A stretch of DNA of 64,000 nucleotides from JANPCX01 sp031431125 (GTDB taxonomy: Bacteria > Pseudomonadota > Gammaproteobacteria > Burkholderiales > Burkholderiaceae_C), in assembly GCA_031431125.1 (NCBI GenBank), contig JANPCX010000015.1:119633-183632 (forward strand). The letters are read 5' to 3'. The notes below the pieces were generated by a model. The model made no database searches. It had not been told where the DNA came from and saw only the letters and a list, made by a program, of their open reading frames with translations. Positions 1 to 8,384 of the stretch are shown here, piece by piece. The first letter of the stretch is position 1; each line of letters starts with the position of its first letter. Made by a program: the position numbers and the translations under genes.

Positions 1-163
1 TGCTGACGCCGATCACAAGCTGGGCCCAACTGGGGCTTGCGGTCAACACCAGCACCCCGGCAGCCAAGGCCCCACACGCACGCCGAACAGAGGTGTTCAG
101 CACCGCATCGCACTTCAGCCGTCTATCGGCACGAATCAGGTCGAGGAAGGTCTGGATCTGCAT
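1..163 (-). CDS. ABC transporter substrate-binding protein, N-terminal part (cut by window edge)
   Basis: The gene starts at 163 on the minus strand and runs off the left edge, so only about 54 residues are visible. They form a basic N-terminus, a hydrophobic signal-peptide core and an Ala-containing cleavage region ending SPSWAQ, followed by LVIGVS. A purine-rich ribosome binding site (GGAAGGAG) precedes the ATG. The N-terminus (MQ-x-x-TFLDL ... SWAQL-IG) matches that of the complete LivK-type protein at 676-1827, so this is a second, diverged copy. By analogy it would be a periplasmic ligand-binding protein of a branched-chain amino acid or related (Peripla_BP_6) uptake system. The ligand cannot be inferred. 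Confidence 0.75.
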   Translation of the reverse strand, partial: MQIQTFLDLIRADRRLKCDAVLNTSVRRACGALAAGVLVLTASPSWAQLVIGVS

Positions 164-224
164 CTGAGTCTCCTTCCGGCGGGCTGCCGGCGCTGATGGA
201 GAGTGTGGGTCACCTGCTTATCGG

Positions 225-248
225 CCGCTATTGTGGGAAACCGAAACG
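225..248 (-). promoter_or_regulatory. Conserved leader block upstream of the edge binding-protein gene
   Basis: A 24-bp stretch is identical to 1889-1912. In both places it ends exactly 62 bp upstream of the binding-protein start codon, while much of the surrounding leader has diverged. On the minus strand it contains CACAATAG, which could serve as a weak -10. Conservation at fixed spacing suggests a promoter or operator, but the bound factor is unknown. Confidence 0.45.
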
Positions 249-345
249 AAAAACGGTCAACAGATGCCAGAAAGCGCACAAAAATGTGTTGCCCAGGAGA
301 AAACCCGAGTGCGGCACCACCTTGATGGCGCCAGTTCAAGCCAAT

Positions 346-640
346 TCAACCGCGCGGGTGGTGCTGTGCATGCAGGCTTTTCAAACGCTCACGGGCCACA
401 TGGGTGTAAATCGTGGTGGTGGAGATGTCGGCGTGGCCTAACAACATTTGAACAGCTCTGAGGTCGGCACCGTGGTTGAGCAAATGCGTGGCGCAACGTG
501 CGGGGTGAGAGCGGCACCTGAATGCCTGCCCTCAACGCGTGGGCTTTGATGAGTTTCCAGAACATCCGCCGGGTCATGGCACCGCCGCGTGAAGTGACAA
601 AAAGCGCGCCCGAAGTCTGTCCGGCCAGTGGCCGCACAGA
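346..640 (-). pseudogene. xerD 3' remnant (frameshifted tyrosine recombinase fragment)
   Basis: Read on the minus strand, this matches the last ~95 codons of the intact xerD at 2000-2902: FVTSRGGAMTRRMFWKL, then HALRAGIQVPLSPRTLRHAF, then pieces of the LLNHGADLRAVQMLLGH and TTTIYTHVARERL segments, ending in HHPRG and a stop at 346. Just after LRHAF the fragment lacks several bases present in the intact copy, which breaks the frame before the catalytic Tyr. Nothing of the N-terminal SAM-like domain remains. It is a dead by-product of the duplication that also gave two binding-protein genes. Confidence 0.8.
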
Positions 641-675
641 CTAAGCCCAACGGTCAAACGAGTTGCCTTATCCGT

Positions 676-1827
676 TCAGCGTAAAAACTTGCCGTTTTGC
701 CCAATGATGGACAGGTCAGCGAAGTCCAAACCTGAGTGGTCTGTTTCGCTGTAGGAAACTTCCAGGCCACCAATGTCTACCTTGCGCATGCCGTTCAATG
801 CTTGCTGCAAGCTCAGTCGATTGGGTTTTGCACCCGCCCGACGCAAGCCCGCCACCAATACCTTGGCACCGGCATAACCTTCCAGCATGGCGGGCGTCAC
901 TTCCTTGAAGCCTTGTGCCGCCGCCAACTCCATGGCTTCTTTGACCATGGGCGTGGAGATGGAGCGCTCGAAGGGGAACACCTGCGACACGATGGTGCCC
1001 CATGCATGCTCACCCATCAACTTGATGAAACCGTTGGAGGCGTTGTTGGACACCGTCACCACCTGGGCTCGCGATCCTGTGGCGCGAATCAGTTTGGTGG
1101 CCTCGGCTACAGATGCGCCGCTGCCGATCAGAAAAATAGCTTGGGCATCTTTTTTTGCTGGAAGGCCAGCAATTGGCGTGAAGTCGGGTTTGGTGCGGTT
1201 GAATTTCTCCAAAAAAATGGGCTTTAACTGGGCTTTTTCAAACCCTTTTTTGGCGCCCTCATAAACGTCCGCACCAAATGAATCGTCTACGTGAATGACC
1301 CCGATACGGGTGAGGCCGATGGTGGTCAAATGAGTTACTGCTTTTTCGGCTTCCCGCTGGTATGAGGCACGAACATTAAACACCCACGGGTTTACCGGGT
1401 TGTGCAGCACCATGGCGCCTGTTGCTGGCGCAACCAAGGGCACCTTGTACTGGGCCAACAACGGTAGTGCGGCTTGGGTTTGGGGCGTCCCACGGGTCAT
1501 GAACAGGGCCAACACGTTGTGCTCGGCGATCAATTTGCGGGCGTTCTCGGCCGCAAGCTCGACCTGATTCTTGTCGTCTAACGTGATCAGCTCAATGCGC
1601 TGGCCGTTGATGCCACCGGTTGCGTTGATGTGTTTGAAGTACACCTGCGCACCGTCCATGTTTTCTTTCGAGCCAGCGGCTGCTGGACCCGTGATACCGG
1701 TGCTTTGACCAATCAAGAGTTGAGCCCAACTCGTGGGAGCCGATAGCAGCAGCAAACCAAGAACCAAGGTGCTCAGTGCTCGATGGGTGGCGCGGCGAGA
1801 CAAGTCAAGAAAGGTTGCCTGTTGCAT
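676..1827 (-). CDS. LivK-type ABC transporter substrate-binding protein
   Basis: 383 residues, start at 1827 preceded by GGTAGGAG. A signal peptide (about residues 1-35, ending TSWAQ) leads into a Peripla_BP_6 fold: LIGQSTGITGPAAAGSKEN binding loop, MDGAQVYFKHINATGGINGQ, the DDKNQVELAAENARKLI segment and the central VAPATGAMVLHNP region. Such proteins capture a small ligand (branched-chain amino acids, amides, urea or aromatic acids) in the periplasm and deliver it to a LivHMGF-type permease. No permease or ATPase gene is adjacent, so it is an orphan receptor or part of a scattered system. It is paralogous to the partial gene at the left edge. The ligand is not predictable from sequence. Confidence 0.85.
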   Translation of the reverse strand: MQQATFLDLSRRATHRALSTLVLGLLLLSAPTSWAQLLIGQSTGITGPAAAGSKENMDGAQVYFKHINATGGINGQRIELITLDDKNQVELAAENARKLIAEHNVLALFMTRGTPQTQAALPLLAQYKVPLVAPATGAMVLHNPVNPWVFNVRASYQREAEKAVTHLTTIGLTRIGVIHVDDSFGADVYEGAKKGFEKAQLKPIFLEKFNRTKPDFTPIAGLPAKKDAQAIFLIGSGASVAEATKLIRATGSRAQVVTVSNNASNGFIKLMGEHAWGTIVSQVFPFERSISTPMVKEAMELAAAQGFKEVTPAMLEGYAGAKVLVAGLRRAGAKPNRLSLQQALNGMRKVDIGGLEVSYSETDHSGLDFADLSIIGQNGKFLR

Positions 1828-1888
1828 CTGAATCTCCTACCGGCGGGGTGCCGATGTGGGGATGGAGTTTGGTTCAGATGGCTATCGA

Positions 1889-1912
1889 CCGCTATTGTGG
1901 GAAACCGAAACG
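1889..1912 (-). promoter_or_regulatory. Conserved leader block upstream of the LivK-type gene
   Basis: Identical 24 bp to 225-248 and at the same 62-bp distance from the start codon at 1827. Probably a promoter or regulator site kept in both duplicated copies. Confidence 0.45.
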
Positions 1913-1999
1913 CACGCTCCACACCATGTAAATAAATCACAACCAAAAGGTGGCGAACCTCTCGTATACCCGCCGCCGTGCGGTTTGCACGCTACGGGC

Positions 2000-2902
2000 T
2001 CAACCACGCGGATGATGCAAGGCGTGCAGATTTTTCAGACGCTCGCGGGCCACATGGGTGTAAATCGTTGTCGTCGAGATGTCGGCATGCCCCAGCAACA
2101 TTTGCACCGCTCTGAGGTCAGCCCCGTGGTTGAGCAAATGGGTAGCAAAGGCGTGGCGCAGTGTGTGGGGTGAGAGCGGCACCTGAACGCCTGCCCTCAA
2201 GGCGTGGGCTTTGATGAGTTTCCAGAACATCTGCCGGGTCATGGCGCCGCCCCTGGCGGTCACGAACATGGCGTCGGTGTTTTGTTGCTTCAAGATCGCA
2301 CCACGGGCTTCGTTCAAGTAACGCACCAACCAAACCCTGGCCTCTTCACCAAAAGGCAACAAACGTTCTTTGCTGCCTTTTCCAGTGACCTTCAGGGCGT
2401 TGTCACTCAAACTCAGGTGCACGGTTTTGAGGGTGACCAGTTCGCTCACCCGCAAACCACTGGCGTACATCAACTCCAGCATGCTGCGGTCGCGCAGACC
2501 CAAGGGCGTGGCCACATCGGGGGCCCCCAGCAGCGCTTCAACTTGCCCTTCGCTCAAGGTTTTGGGCACACGCTGCAAGGGTTTGGCCATCAGCAGTTTC
2601 AGCGTGGGGTCGGCCTCCACCAGTTTTTCCCGAAGTGCCCAGCGGAAGTAACGCTTGAACACCGTCAAGCGGCGGTTGGTGCTGGTGGCTTTGCTGCCTT
2701 CGTGGCGTGCCACTGCATAACTTTTCAAGTCTGATTCGCTGGCCTGGTTCAGGTGTTTGCCTTGTTCATCGGCCAACCAGCGACTGAACAACGTCAGGTC
2801 GCGCCGGTAGGCGGCCAAGGTGTTGGCTGCCAAACCGTCTTCCAACCACAGGGCGCTTGCAAACCCATCAATGGCTTGCTCGCTGATTTGCATCACATTC
2901 AT
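2000..2902 (-). CDS. xerD: Site-specific tyrosine recombinase XerD
   Basis: About 300 residues from the ATG at 2902. A further in-frame Met lies at 2893; the upstream extension to 2968 reads through a terminator and is unlikely. XerD acts with XerC at dif and with FtsK to resolve chromosome dimers. The N-terminal SAM-like core-binding domain (about residues 1-90, LAANTLAAYRRDLTLFSRWL) precedes the catalytic domain with Arg in ASGLRVSELV, HxxR in LSPHTLRHAFATHLL, His in LLGHADIS and the nucleophile Tyr in TTTIYTH. The length fits XerD of related bacteria (about 300). The 3' third is duplicated as a broken fragment at 346-640. Confidence 0.92.
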   Translation of the reverse strand: MNVMQISEQAIDGFASALWLEDGLAANTLAAYRRDLTLFSRWLADEQGKHLNQASESDLKSYAVARHEGSKATSTNRRLTVFKRYFRWALREKLVEADPTLKLLMAKPLQRVPKTLSEGQVEALLGAPDVATPLGLRDRSMLELMYASGLRVSELVTLKTVHLSLSDNALKVTGKGSKERLLPFGEEARVWLVRYLNEARGAILKQQNTDAMFVTARGGAMTRQMFWKLIKAHALRAGVQVPLSPHTLRHAFATHLLNHGADLRAVQMLLGHADISTTTIYTHVARERLKNLHALHHPRG

Positions 2903-2910
2903 CGAAGAAG

Positions 2911-2939
2911 AAAAAAAGGGGAGCCTGATTGGCTCCCCT
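2911..2939 (-). terminator. Rho-independent terminator behind the Bug receptor gene
   Basis: Minus-strand reading gives an 8-bp GC-rich stem (GGGGAGCC/GGCTCCCC) with a 5-nt loop followed by a run of seven T. It lies 36 bp after the stop at 2975 and just before the xerD start. Confidence 0.85.
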
Positions 2940-2974
2940 GCATTGTGCTCGGCCAAGGGCCAAACCAAGTAGCT

Positions 2975-3952
2975 TTACTCCAAGGTCAGCTTTTGCAGAA
3001 AGACCACGCGCTTGTAGGTAAACAGTTCGTCTTTAATCTGTTTCTCAAACTCGGCCTGCGTATTTCCAATCACGATGGAGCCCGTATCCTCAATGCGCTT
3101 TTTGACACCTGGATCGGCCAAAGCCGTTTTGACCGCCGCGTGAACTTTGTCGACAATTTCTTTTGGTGTGCCTTTGGGTGCCAAGATGCCATAAAACGCC
3201 ATGCGGTTCACAGGCTCCAACCCCACCTCGGCAAAAGTCGGCACATTGGGCAGACCAGCCACCCGCTGCGGTGACGACACCACCATGGGCACCAAACGCC
3301 CGTCCTTGATGAAAGGCAGCGCGGAAGGCAGGTTGTCAAAAATGATGGGGATTTGCCCCGCCACGGCATCGTTCAGCGCAGGCCCAGCACCGCGGTAGGG
3401 AATGTGGGTAGGGAAGGTTTTGGTCATGCTCTTGAAAAGCTCCATTTGCATGTGGCCAATGCCGCCGGTGCCTGAGCTGCCATAGCTGTACTTGCCGGGG
3501 CTTTTTTGCAAGGTCTCCAAAAACGCTTTGTAGTCTTTGGCGGGGAATGAAGGGTGGACAGCGATCACATTCGGTGTGGCCGCCATGTTGATGATGGGCA
3601 CAAAATCTTTGAGCGGGTCATAAGGAATTTTCGGGTTGATGGCCGGGTTGGACGCCACCGTGGAAACTGTGGCCACGCTCAGGGTATAGCCATCCGGGGG
3701 CGACTTCACCACTTCCATCGCTCCCACCACGCCGCCCGCGCCGGCTTTGTTTTCCACCACCACCACCTGCCCCAGCGCGGCGCCCATTTTTTCGGCCACG
3801 ATGCGGGCGATTAGATCAGTGGTACCGCCTGGCGCAAACGGCACCACCAGACGAACTGGTTTGGCCGGGTAAGCCTGGGCCCAGGCATTGCCTTGTGTGG
3901 CGGCCAAGGCCGCCAAGCTCAGCAGGGCCAAAGTGAGGGGTCTGCGTTTCAT
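2975..3952 (-). CDS. Bug-family tripartite tricarboxylate transporter receptor
   Basis: About 325 residues from the ATG at 3952, which has GGAG upstream and opens a textbook signal peptide (MKRRPLTLALLSLAALAAT to AWAQ). The mature start AYPAKPVRLVVPFAPGGTTDLIAR and the later ENKAGAGGVVGAMEV, DGYTL, YGSSGTGGIGHM and PYRGAGPALNDAVAGQI segments are hallmarks of Bug (TctC) periplasmic receptors. These bind organic acids or amides and feed TctAB-type permeases. Bug genes are greatly expanded in Burkholderiales and often lie alone, as here. The ligand is unknown. The gene is followed by a strong terminator. Confidence 0.9.
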   Translation of the reverse strand: MKRRPLTLALLSLAALAATQGNAWAQAYPAKPVRLVVPFAPGGTTDLIARIVAEKMGAALGQVVVVENKAGAGGVVGAMEVVKSPPDGYTLSVATVSTVASNPAINPKIPYDPLKDFVPIINMAATPNVIAVHPSFPAKDYKAFLETLQKSPGKYSYGSSGTGGIGHMQMELFKSMTKTFPTHIPYRGAGPALNDAVAGQIPIIFDNLPSALPFIKDGRLVPMVVSSPQRVAGLPNVPTFAEVGLEPVNRMAFYGILAPKGTPKEIVDKVHAAVKTALADPGVKKRIEDTGSIVIGNTQAEFEKQIKDELFTYKRVVFLQKLTLE

Positions 3953-4082
3953 TGAGGTCTCCAGTGAATGAGGGTGGTCAACAACGCCGTTGCGACAAGC
4001 TGCAATCAAACATCGTTGACCCGATCTTCGTGCAAGCCAGCGGCCTTGCCATTGTGGAAACTACGCAGCAAGAACCCACGCG

Positions 4083-5204
4083 TCAATCAGGGCGACGGGC
4101 GGGCTGAGGGTGCTGCCGCAAGGCCCAGTCAATGTGCTCTTGGACCAAGGGCGCCGCGTTCGGGCGTCGCCCCTGCAAAGCCTGTCGGCATTCATCCTGA
4201 GGCATTGGCACCTCACGACTCGCCAGCGCATTGCCCAGCGCCACCGCCAGATTCCGCTGCCAGCGCTCAAAACCAATGCGGCGGATGGCACTGCCCTCGG
4301 TGTAACGAAGAAACTCTTCTTCTGACCATGACCAAAGTGTCAGCAAGCTGGGTGTGTCCAGTGCCGATCGGACGTTGAAGTCAGGCAAGCCACTGACCTG
4401 GGCGTACTTGTTCCATGGGCAAACCAGTTGGCAGTCGTCGCAGCCGTAAATGCGGTTGCCCATGAGGGGGCGCAACTCCAGCGGAATAGCGCCCTCGTGT
4501 TCGATGGTGAGGTAAGAGATGCAACGCCGCGCGTCCAGTTGGTAGGGGCCGACGATGGCCTGGGTGGGGCAAACGTCGATGCAGGCTTGGCAGGTGCCGC
4601 AATGTTCGCTGCTGGCAGGCGTGAGCGACAGGGGAAAGTCGATGTAAATCTCACCCAGAAAAAACATCGACCCCGCATTGCGGCTCAAGGTCAGTGTGTG
4701 TTTGCCGCGCCATCCAATGCCGCTGCGGCTGGCCAGCTCCACTTCCAAGACCGGCGCGGAATCGGTGAACACGCGGTAGCCCAGCTCGCCCACCTCAGAC
4801 GCCAACCACGAGGCCAGTTGTTGCAGCCGTTGGCGCAGCACCTTGTGGTAGTCCCGGCCTCGCGCATACATCGAAACCACGGCTTGATCGGGACGTTTCA
4901 AGCGCAGCCATTCAACCGCTTGCCAATCGCCGCGCACTGCTTGCGCTGGCAGGTAGTTCATGCGGGCGGTGATGACACGTACCGTTCCTGGAACCAGCTC
5001 TGCCGGACGAGCGCGTTTGAGGCCGTGGGCGGCCATGTAGTGCATGTCGCCGTGAAATCCGGCTGCCAGCCAATCCATCAGGCCCGGTTCAGCGGAACTC
5101 AAATCCACGTCGGCCACACCAATCTGGGAAAATCCAAGCGAACGCGCCTTTGCGCTCAGGGAGCCCAGCAGCCCTGCTTTGTCGATCACCCGAGGTTGAT
5201 TCAT
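4083..5204 (-). CDS. queG: Epoxyqueuosine reductase QueG
   Basis: 373 residues, start at 5204. QueG reduces epoxyqueuosine to queuosine in the wobble position of tRNAs with GUN anticodons, using cobalamin and two [4Fe-4S] clusters. Visible landmarks are the N-terminal domain with GFSQIGVADVDLS, the DSAPVLEVELASRSGIGWRGKHT segment with the conserved catalytic-region Asp, the first ferredoxin-like motif CGTCQACIDVCP, and the second cysteine set ending CDDCQLVCPWN. Length and motif order are normal for the family. The gene diverges from tsaE with no intergenic base: the two start codons touch at 5204/5205, so their promoters must lie inside each other's coding sequence. Confidence 0.95.
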   Translation of the reverse strand: MNQPRVIDKAGLLGSLSAKARSLGFSQIGVADVDLSSAEPGLMDWLAAGFHGDMHYMAAHGLKRARPAELVPGTVRVITARMNYLPAQAVRGDWQAVEWLRLKRPDQAVVSMYARGRDYHKVLRQRLQQLASWLASEVGELGYRVFTDSAPVLEVELASRSGIGWRGKHTLTLSRNAGSMFFLGEIYIDFPLSLTPASSEHCGTCQACIDVCPTQAIVGPYQLDARRCISYLTIEHEGAIPLELRPLMGNRIYGCDDCQLVCPWNKYAQVSGLPDFNVRSALDTPSLLTLWSWSEEEFLRYTEGSAIRRIGFERWQRNLAVALGNALASREVPMPQDECRQALQGRRPNAAPLVQEHIDWALRQHPQPARRPD

Positions 5205-5681
5205 TTGCCGATTCTAGAAACCCGCCAGATCTCCTGGCTTGATGAACACGACACCGCCACATCGGCAGCGCTGTTGGCAGGCCGCGCCTTGCTCAAAAAT
5301 GCGACGATCGCTTTGCACGGTGATCTCGGTGCAGGCAAAACCACTTTCGTGCGGCATCTGCTACGGGCACTGGGTGCGGTGGGCACCATCAAGAGCCCCA
5401 GTTATTCGGTGGTGGAGGTTTATGACTTGCCCACAATGCGCGCCTCTCACTTCGATTTTTACCGCTTCAACGATCCCCAGGAGTGGGAGGATGCCGGCTT
5501 TCGCGAGGTGTTCGCTGACCCTGGCCTCAAGCTGGTGGAGTGGCCGGACCAAGCCTTGGGGCTAATGCCTGAACCGGACTTGAGCGTGACCATCAGTGCG
5601 ATCGCATCCAGCAACAGCAGCGAGTCCCGGCACGTGGTGTTTGACGCGTTTTCCGCCACTGGCCAACGCTTGTTGCCATGA
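5205..5681 (+). CDS. tsaE: tRNA t6A biosynthesis ATPase TsaE (TTG start)
   Basis: 158 residues if read from TTG at 5205, the only start giving family length (about 150) with a ribosome site (GAGG, 9 bases upstream, inside queG). TsaE is the ATPase partner of TsaB-TsaD in making threonylcarbamoyl-adenosine at A37 of ANN-decoding tRNAs. The Walker A loop HGDLGAGKTTFVRHLLRALG, the IKSPSYSVVEVY stretch, HFDFYRF and the late VEWPDQA motif (family LIEWPE) are all present. No in-frame ATG lies near the required start. The stop overlaps the amidase ATG (ATGA), implying translational coupling. Confidence 0.93.
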   Translation: MPILETRQISWLDEHDTATSAALLAGRALLKNATIALHGDLGAGKTTFVRHLLRALGAVGTIKSPSYSVVEVYDLPTMRASHFDFYRFNDPQEWEDAGFREVFADPGLKLVEWPDQALGLMPEPDLSVTISAIASSNSSESRHVVFDAFSATGQRLLP

Positions 5682-7015
5682 ACACCCCACAGACCAAACT
5701 TTCCCGGCGTCAAGCCGTGCGCCGCATGGGCAGCTTGGTGCTGACGCTGACAGCCGCTGATTTGGCTTTCGGCGCCAGCATCGTGGCCGTGCGGTTGTGG
5801 CCGGCAGCAGACTACACCCGTGTCACGCTGGAGAGTGATGTTCCTTTGAGCGCCAAGCATTTTTTGGCTGACAACCCGGCCCGTTTGGTCATCGATGTCG
5901 AGGGTCTGGAGTTGAGCCCCGCCCTGCGCGAGTTGGTGGGCAAGGTTCGGGCCGACGACCCTTACATCGGCGGCATGCGCATCGGCCAAAACCAGCCGCG
6001 TGTGGTGCGCCTGGTGGTCGAGCTCAAGCAGCTGGTCGATCCAGAGGTGTTCTCGTTGGCCCCGGTGGCCGCCTACCAGCACCGTTTGGTCTTCGACTTG
6101 AAACCCGCGCAAGAACGTGACCCGTTGTTGCAACTCATCCGCGACAAAGCCCAAGCGGAAAGCAGCGCCAGCAAAGAAGTGCAGGACGCTTTGGGCGAGT
6201 TTCTTGTGCGCCTAGGCAAACCCGCCACAGAAACACTCCCCAGCAGCACGGCGTCAGCACCCCCAGTGCCTGCCAATTTGCCGCCCGCCCTGCAGCAAAA
6301 AATTGACCGCCTGGTGGTTGTGGCCATCGACCCGGGTCACGGAGGTGAAGACCCCGGTGCGGTGGGCCCCACAGGGTTGAAGGAAAAAGATGTGGTGCTG
6401 TCTGTCGCCAAACAGCTTCAAGAGCGTTTGAACGCTCTGCCCGGCATGCGCGCCATGCTGACGCGGGACGCTGACTTTTTTGTGCCTTTGCATGAACGGG
6501 TCAAAAAGGCGCGGCGCGTGCAGGCCGACTTGTTTGTGTCCATCCATGCCGACGCCTTTTATACGCCCCAAGCTCGTGGGGCGTCGGTGTTCGCCTTGAG
6601 CCAAAGCGGGGCCTCCAGCACCACGGCGCGCTGGATGGCCAACAAAGAAAATGCGGCCGATGTGGTGGGCGGTATCAACGTCAAAGCCCAAAATGCGCAG
6701 GTGATGCATGCCCTGCTGGACATGAGCACCACGGCTCAAATCAAGGACAGCCTGCATGTGGGGCGCGAAGTGCTGGGCCAAATCGGCAAGGTGGGCCGCT
6801 TGCACAAACCACGTGTTGAACAGGCCGGTTTTGCGGTGCTCAAAGCACCTGACATCCCCTCGATCTTGGTGGAGACTGCCTTCATCTCCAACCCGGAAGA
6901 AGAAGCCAAGCTGCGTGACCCCGACTACCAAGCCGAATTGGTGCAGGCCTTAACCACGGGGATACAGCGCTACTTTGCGAAGAACCCGCCGCTGGCGCGG
7001 GTCAGGCAGCTGTAG
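5678..7015 (+). CDS. amiC: N-acetylmuramoyl-L-alanine amidase (AmiC-type)
   Basis: 445 residues. It cleaves the amide bond between MurNAc and the stem peptide during septum splitting. An export signal (about residues 1-32, with RRQAVRRMG at the front, Tat-like) precedes an AMIN domain (roughly 35-140: VAVRLWPAADYTRVTLESD) that targets septal peptidoglycan. A linker leads to the Amidase_3 zinc domain (about 215-435): VVAIDPGHGGEDPGAVGP, the KEKDVVLSVAKQL Glu, SIHADAF, and the catalytic Glu in ILVETAFISN. The gene overlaps tsaE by 4 bp. The tsaE-amiC-mutL neighbourhood is common in proteobacteria; here mutL lies 2 kb further on, separated by two minus-strand genes. Confidence 0.93.
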   Translation: MNTPQTKLSRRQAVRRMGSLVLTLTAADLAFGASIVAVRLWPAADYTRVTLESDVPLSAKHFLADNPARLVIDVEGLELSPALRELVGKVRADDPYIGGMRIGQNQPRVVRLVVELKQLVDPEVFSLAPVAAYQHRLVFDLKPAQERDPLLQLIRDKAQAESSASKEVQDALGEFLVRLGKPATETLPSSTASAPPVPANLPPALQQKIDRLVVVAIDPGHGGEDPGAVGPTGLKEKDVVLSVAKQLQERLNALPGMRAMLTRDADFFVPLHERVKKARRVQADLFVSIHADAFYTPQARGASVFALSQSGASSTTARWMANKENAADVVGGINVKAQNAQVMHALLDMSTTAQIKDSLHVGREVLGQIGKVGRLHKPRVEQAGFAVLKAPDIPSILVETAFISNPEEEAKLRDPDYQAELVQALTTGIQRYFAKNPPLARVRQL

Positions 7016-7141
7016 TTCTTTGCGCTGCGCGTCGCACACTGTTGAGACAAAGGAAATCGCGATGAAAACCCTCAATCATTCGAAAGAGGGAATCCAGAGA
7101 ATGGGCCGAATCGCAGCCATGACTTCGTTGGCGACCACGGC

Positions 7142-7169
7142 TTGGATTCTCGCTTTCGCGGGAATGACA
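7142..7169. repeat. Single REP-like palindromic unit
   Basis: The sequence TTGGATTCTCGC-tttc-GCGGGAATGACA is an imperfect hairpin. Its right half, GCGGGAATGAC, matches the arms of the paired REP element at 59153-59256. It lies in the 190-bp gap between amiC and the convergent HD-GYP gene, a usual place for REP units. Confidence 0.5.
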
Positions 7170-7206
7170 ATCTGAGCACTGGGGCAGGCAACAGAGACCG
7201 ACGGGC

Positions 7207-8256
7207 TCAGTGCTGTGCTTGCGGATCGTCGGAAAAACGCTCCGCAATGGACGAAATCTCTTTCCAATCCTCGGCAAATGCAGCCACGCAGTCAGGGTCG
7301 AAGTGTTTTCCGACCTGGGTATAGAGATGTTCCAGCGCTTCGTCCATGGACACTGCGGGTCGGTAGGGGCGCTCACTGGTCATGGCGTCAAAGACATCGG
7401 CCACCGCCACAATGCGCGCGGCCAAAGGAATGGCTTGGCCTGCGAGGCCGTTGGGGTAGCCACTGCCATCAAACTTTTCGTGGTGGCTTTCGGCGATCAA
7501 TGCACCGAGTTGCAAGCTTTTGGAGGGGCTCGTGTGGAACATCTCAAAACCTTTGACCGTGTGCTGCTGCATGGTCAAACGTTGTTCTGGGCTGTACTCG
7601 CCTTTGTGCTGAACCAGTTCAGGGGGCATCAAGAGTTTGCCCACGTCATGCAAAGCGGCTGCCTCAAAGAGTGCCTCTTGCTCGCCCTTGGGCAACTGCA
7701 GTTTGCGCGCAATCTGCCGGGTGTAGTGGCAAACACGTTCCACGTGTTTGCCGAGAGACGGATCGTGTTTTTCTGCCCATTGCGCCATGCGGAACATGGT
7801 GTCGCGCTCCAAGGCGGACAGGCTGTGGGTGGCCTGGTAAACATCTTCTGCCAAGACCTCGGCTTTGTAGGCCAGTGCAACCTGCGCTTTGCGCAAGGCG
7901 AGCATGTTGCGTGAACGGGCCAGAAACTCGGTCCGGTCTATCGGTTTGGTCAGGAAGTCGTTGGCGCCCACGGCCAGCGCTTCGTAGCGGACCGCGCTTT
8001 CGTGGCTGGCGGTGACCATCAAAACAGGAATTTCTTCTTTGCCAGGGTAGGCGCGGAACATTTTGATGAATGCCAGGCCATCAAGCACCGGCATCATGTA
8101 GTCCACCACGACCAGGTCGGGGTCGTTGACCAAACACCAATCCACTGCCTGCATGGGGTCGGTGAACTCCACCGACTCGCAGTCGGGCAGTTGTTTCACC
8201 AACGACCTGACCACGACCACGTTGACCTGGTTGTCGTCAACGATCACGATCTTCAT
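7207..8256 (-). CDS. Response regulator with HD-GYP cyclic-di-GMP phosphodiesterase output
   Basis: 349 residues. An N-terminal receiver domain (residues 1-120) has the acidic pair IVDDNQ, the phosphoacceptor Asp52 in VVVDYMMPVLDG, MVTAS and the switch Lys in FLTKPI. A helical linker follows. The HD-GYP domain (about 150-340) carries AALHDVGKLLMPPELVQHKGE, the paired histidines in ESHHEKFDGSGYPNGL (the GYP motif) and RIVAVADVFDAMTS. Such proteins hydrolyse c-di-GMP in response to a sensor kinase and tune motility and biofilm. No cognate kinase gene is adjacent, so it is an orphan regulator of RpfG type. The conserved metal-binding and GYP residues argue that it is enzymatically active. Confidence 0.93.
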   Translation of the reverse strand: MKIVIVDDNQVNVVVVRSLVKQLPDCESVEFTDPMQAVDWCLVNDPDLVVVDYMMPVLDGLAFIKMFRAYPGKEEIPVLMVTASHESAVRYEALAVGANDFLTKPIDRTEFLARSRNMLALRKAQVALAYKAEVLAEDVYQATHSLSALERDTMFRMAQWAEKHDPSLGKHVERVCHYTRQIARKLQLPKGEQEALFEAAALHDVGKLLMPPELVQHKGEYSPEQRLTMQQHTVKGFEMFHTSPSKSLQLGALIAESHHEKFDGSGYPNGLAGQAIPLAARIVAVADVFDAMTSERPYRPAVSMDEALEHLYTQVGKHFDPDCVAAFAEDWKEISSIAERFSDDPQAQH

Positions 8257-8384
8257 GGGCCTCTCCAGTTAGAACCCGACAATTCGGGGCGCTACAGACA
8301 TCGGACTTCTGGGAACTCTCAAGCCCAGAGGATTTGTAGTCTTATCGTCTATTTTGGAGCTGACTTGAGATCCTCGCGTGAGGA

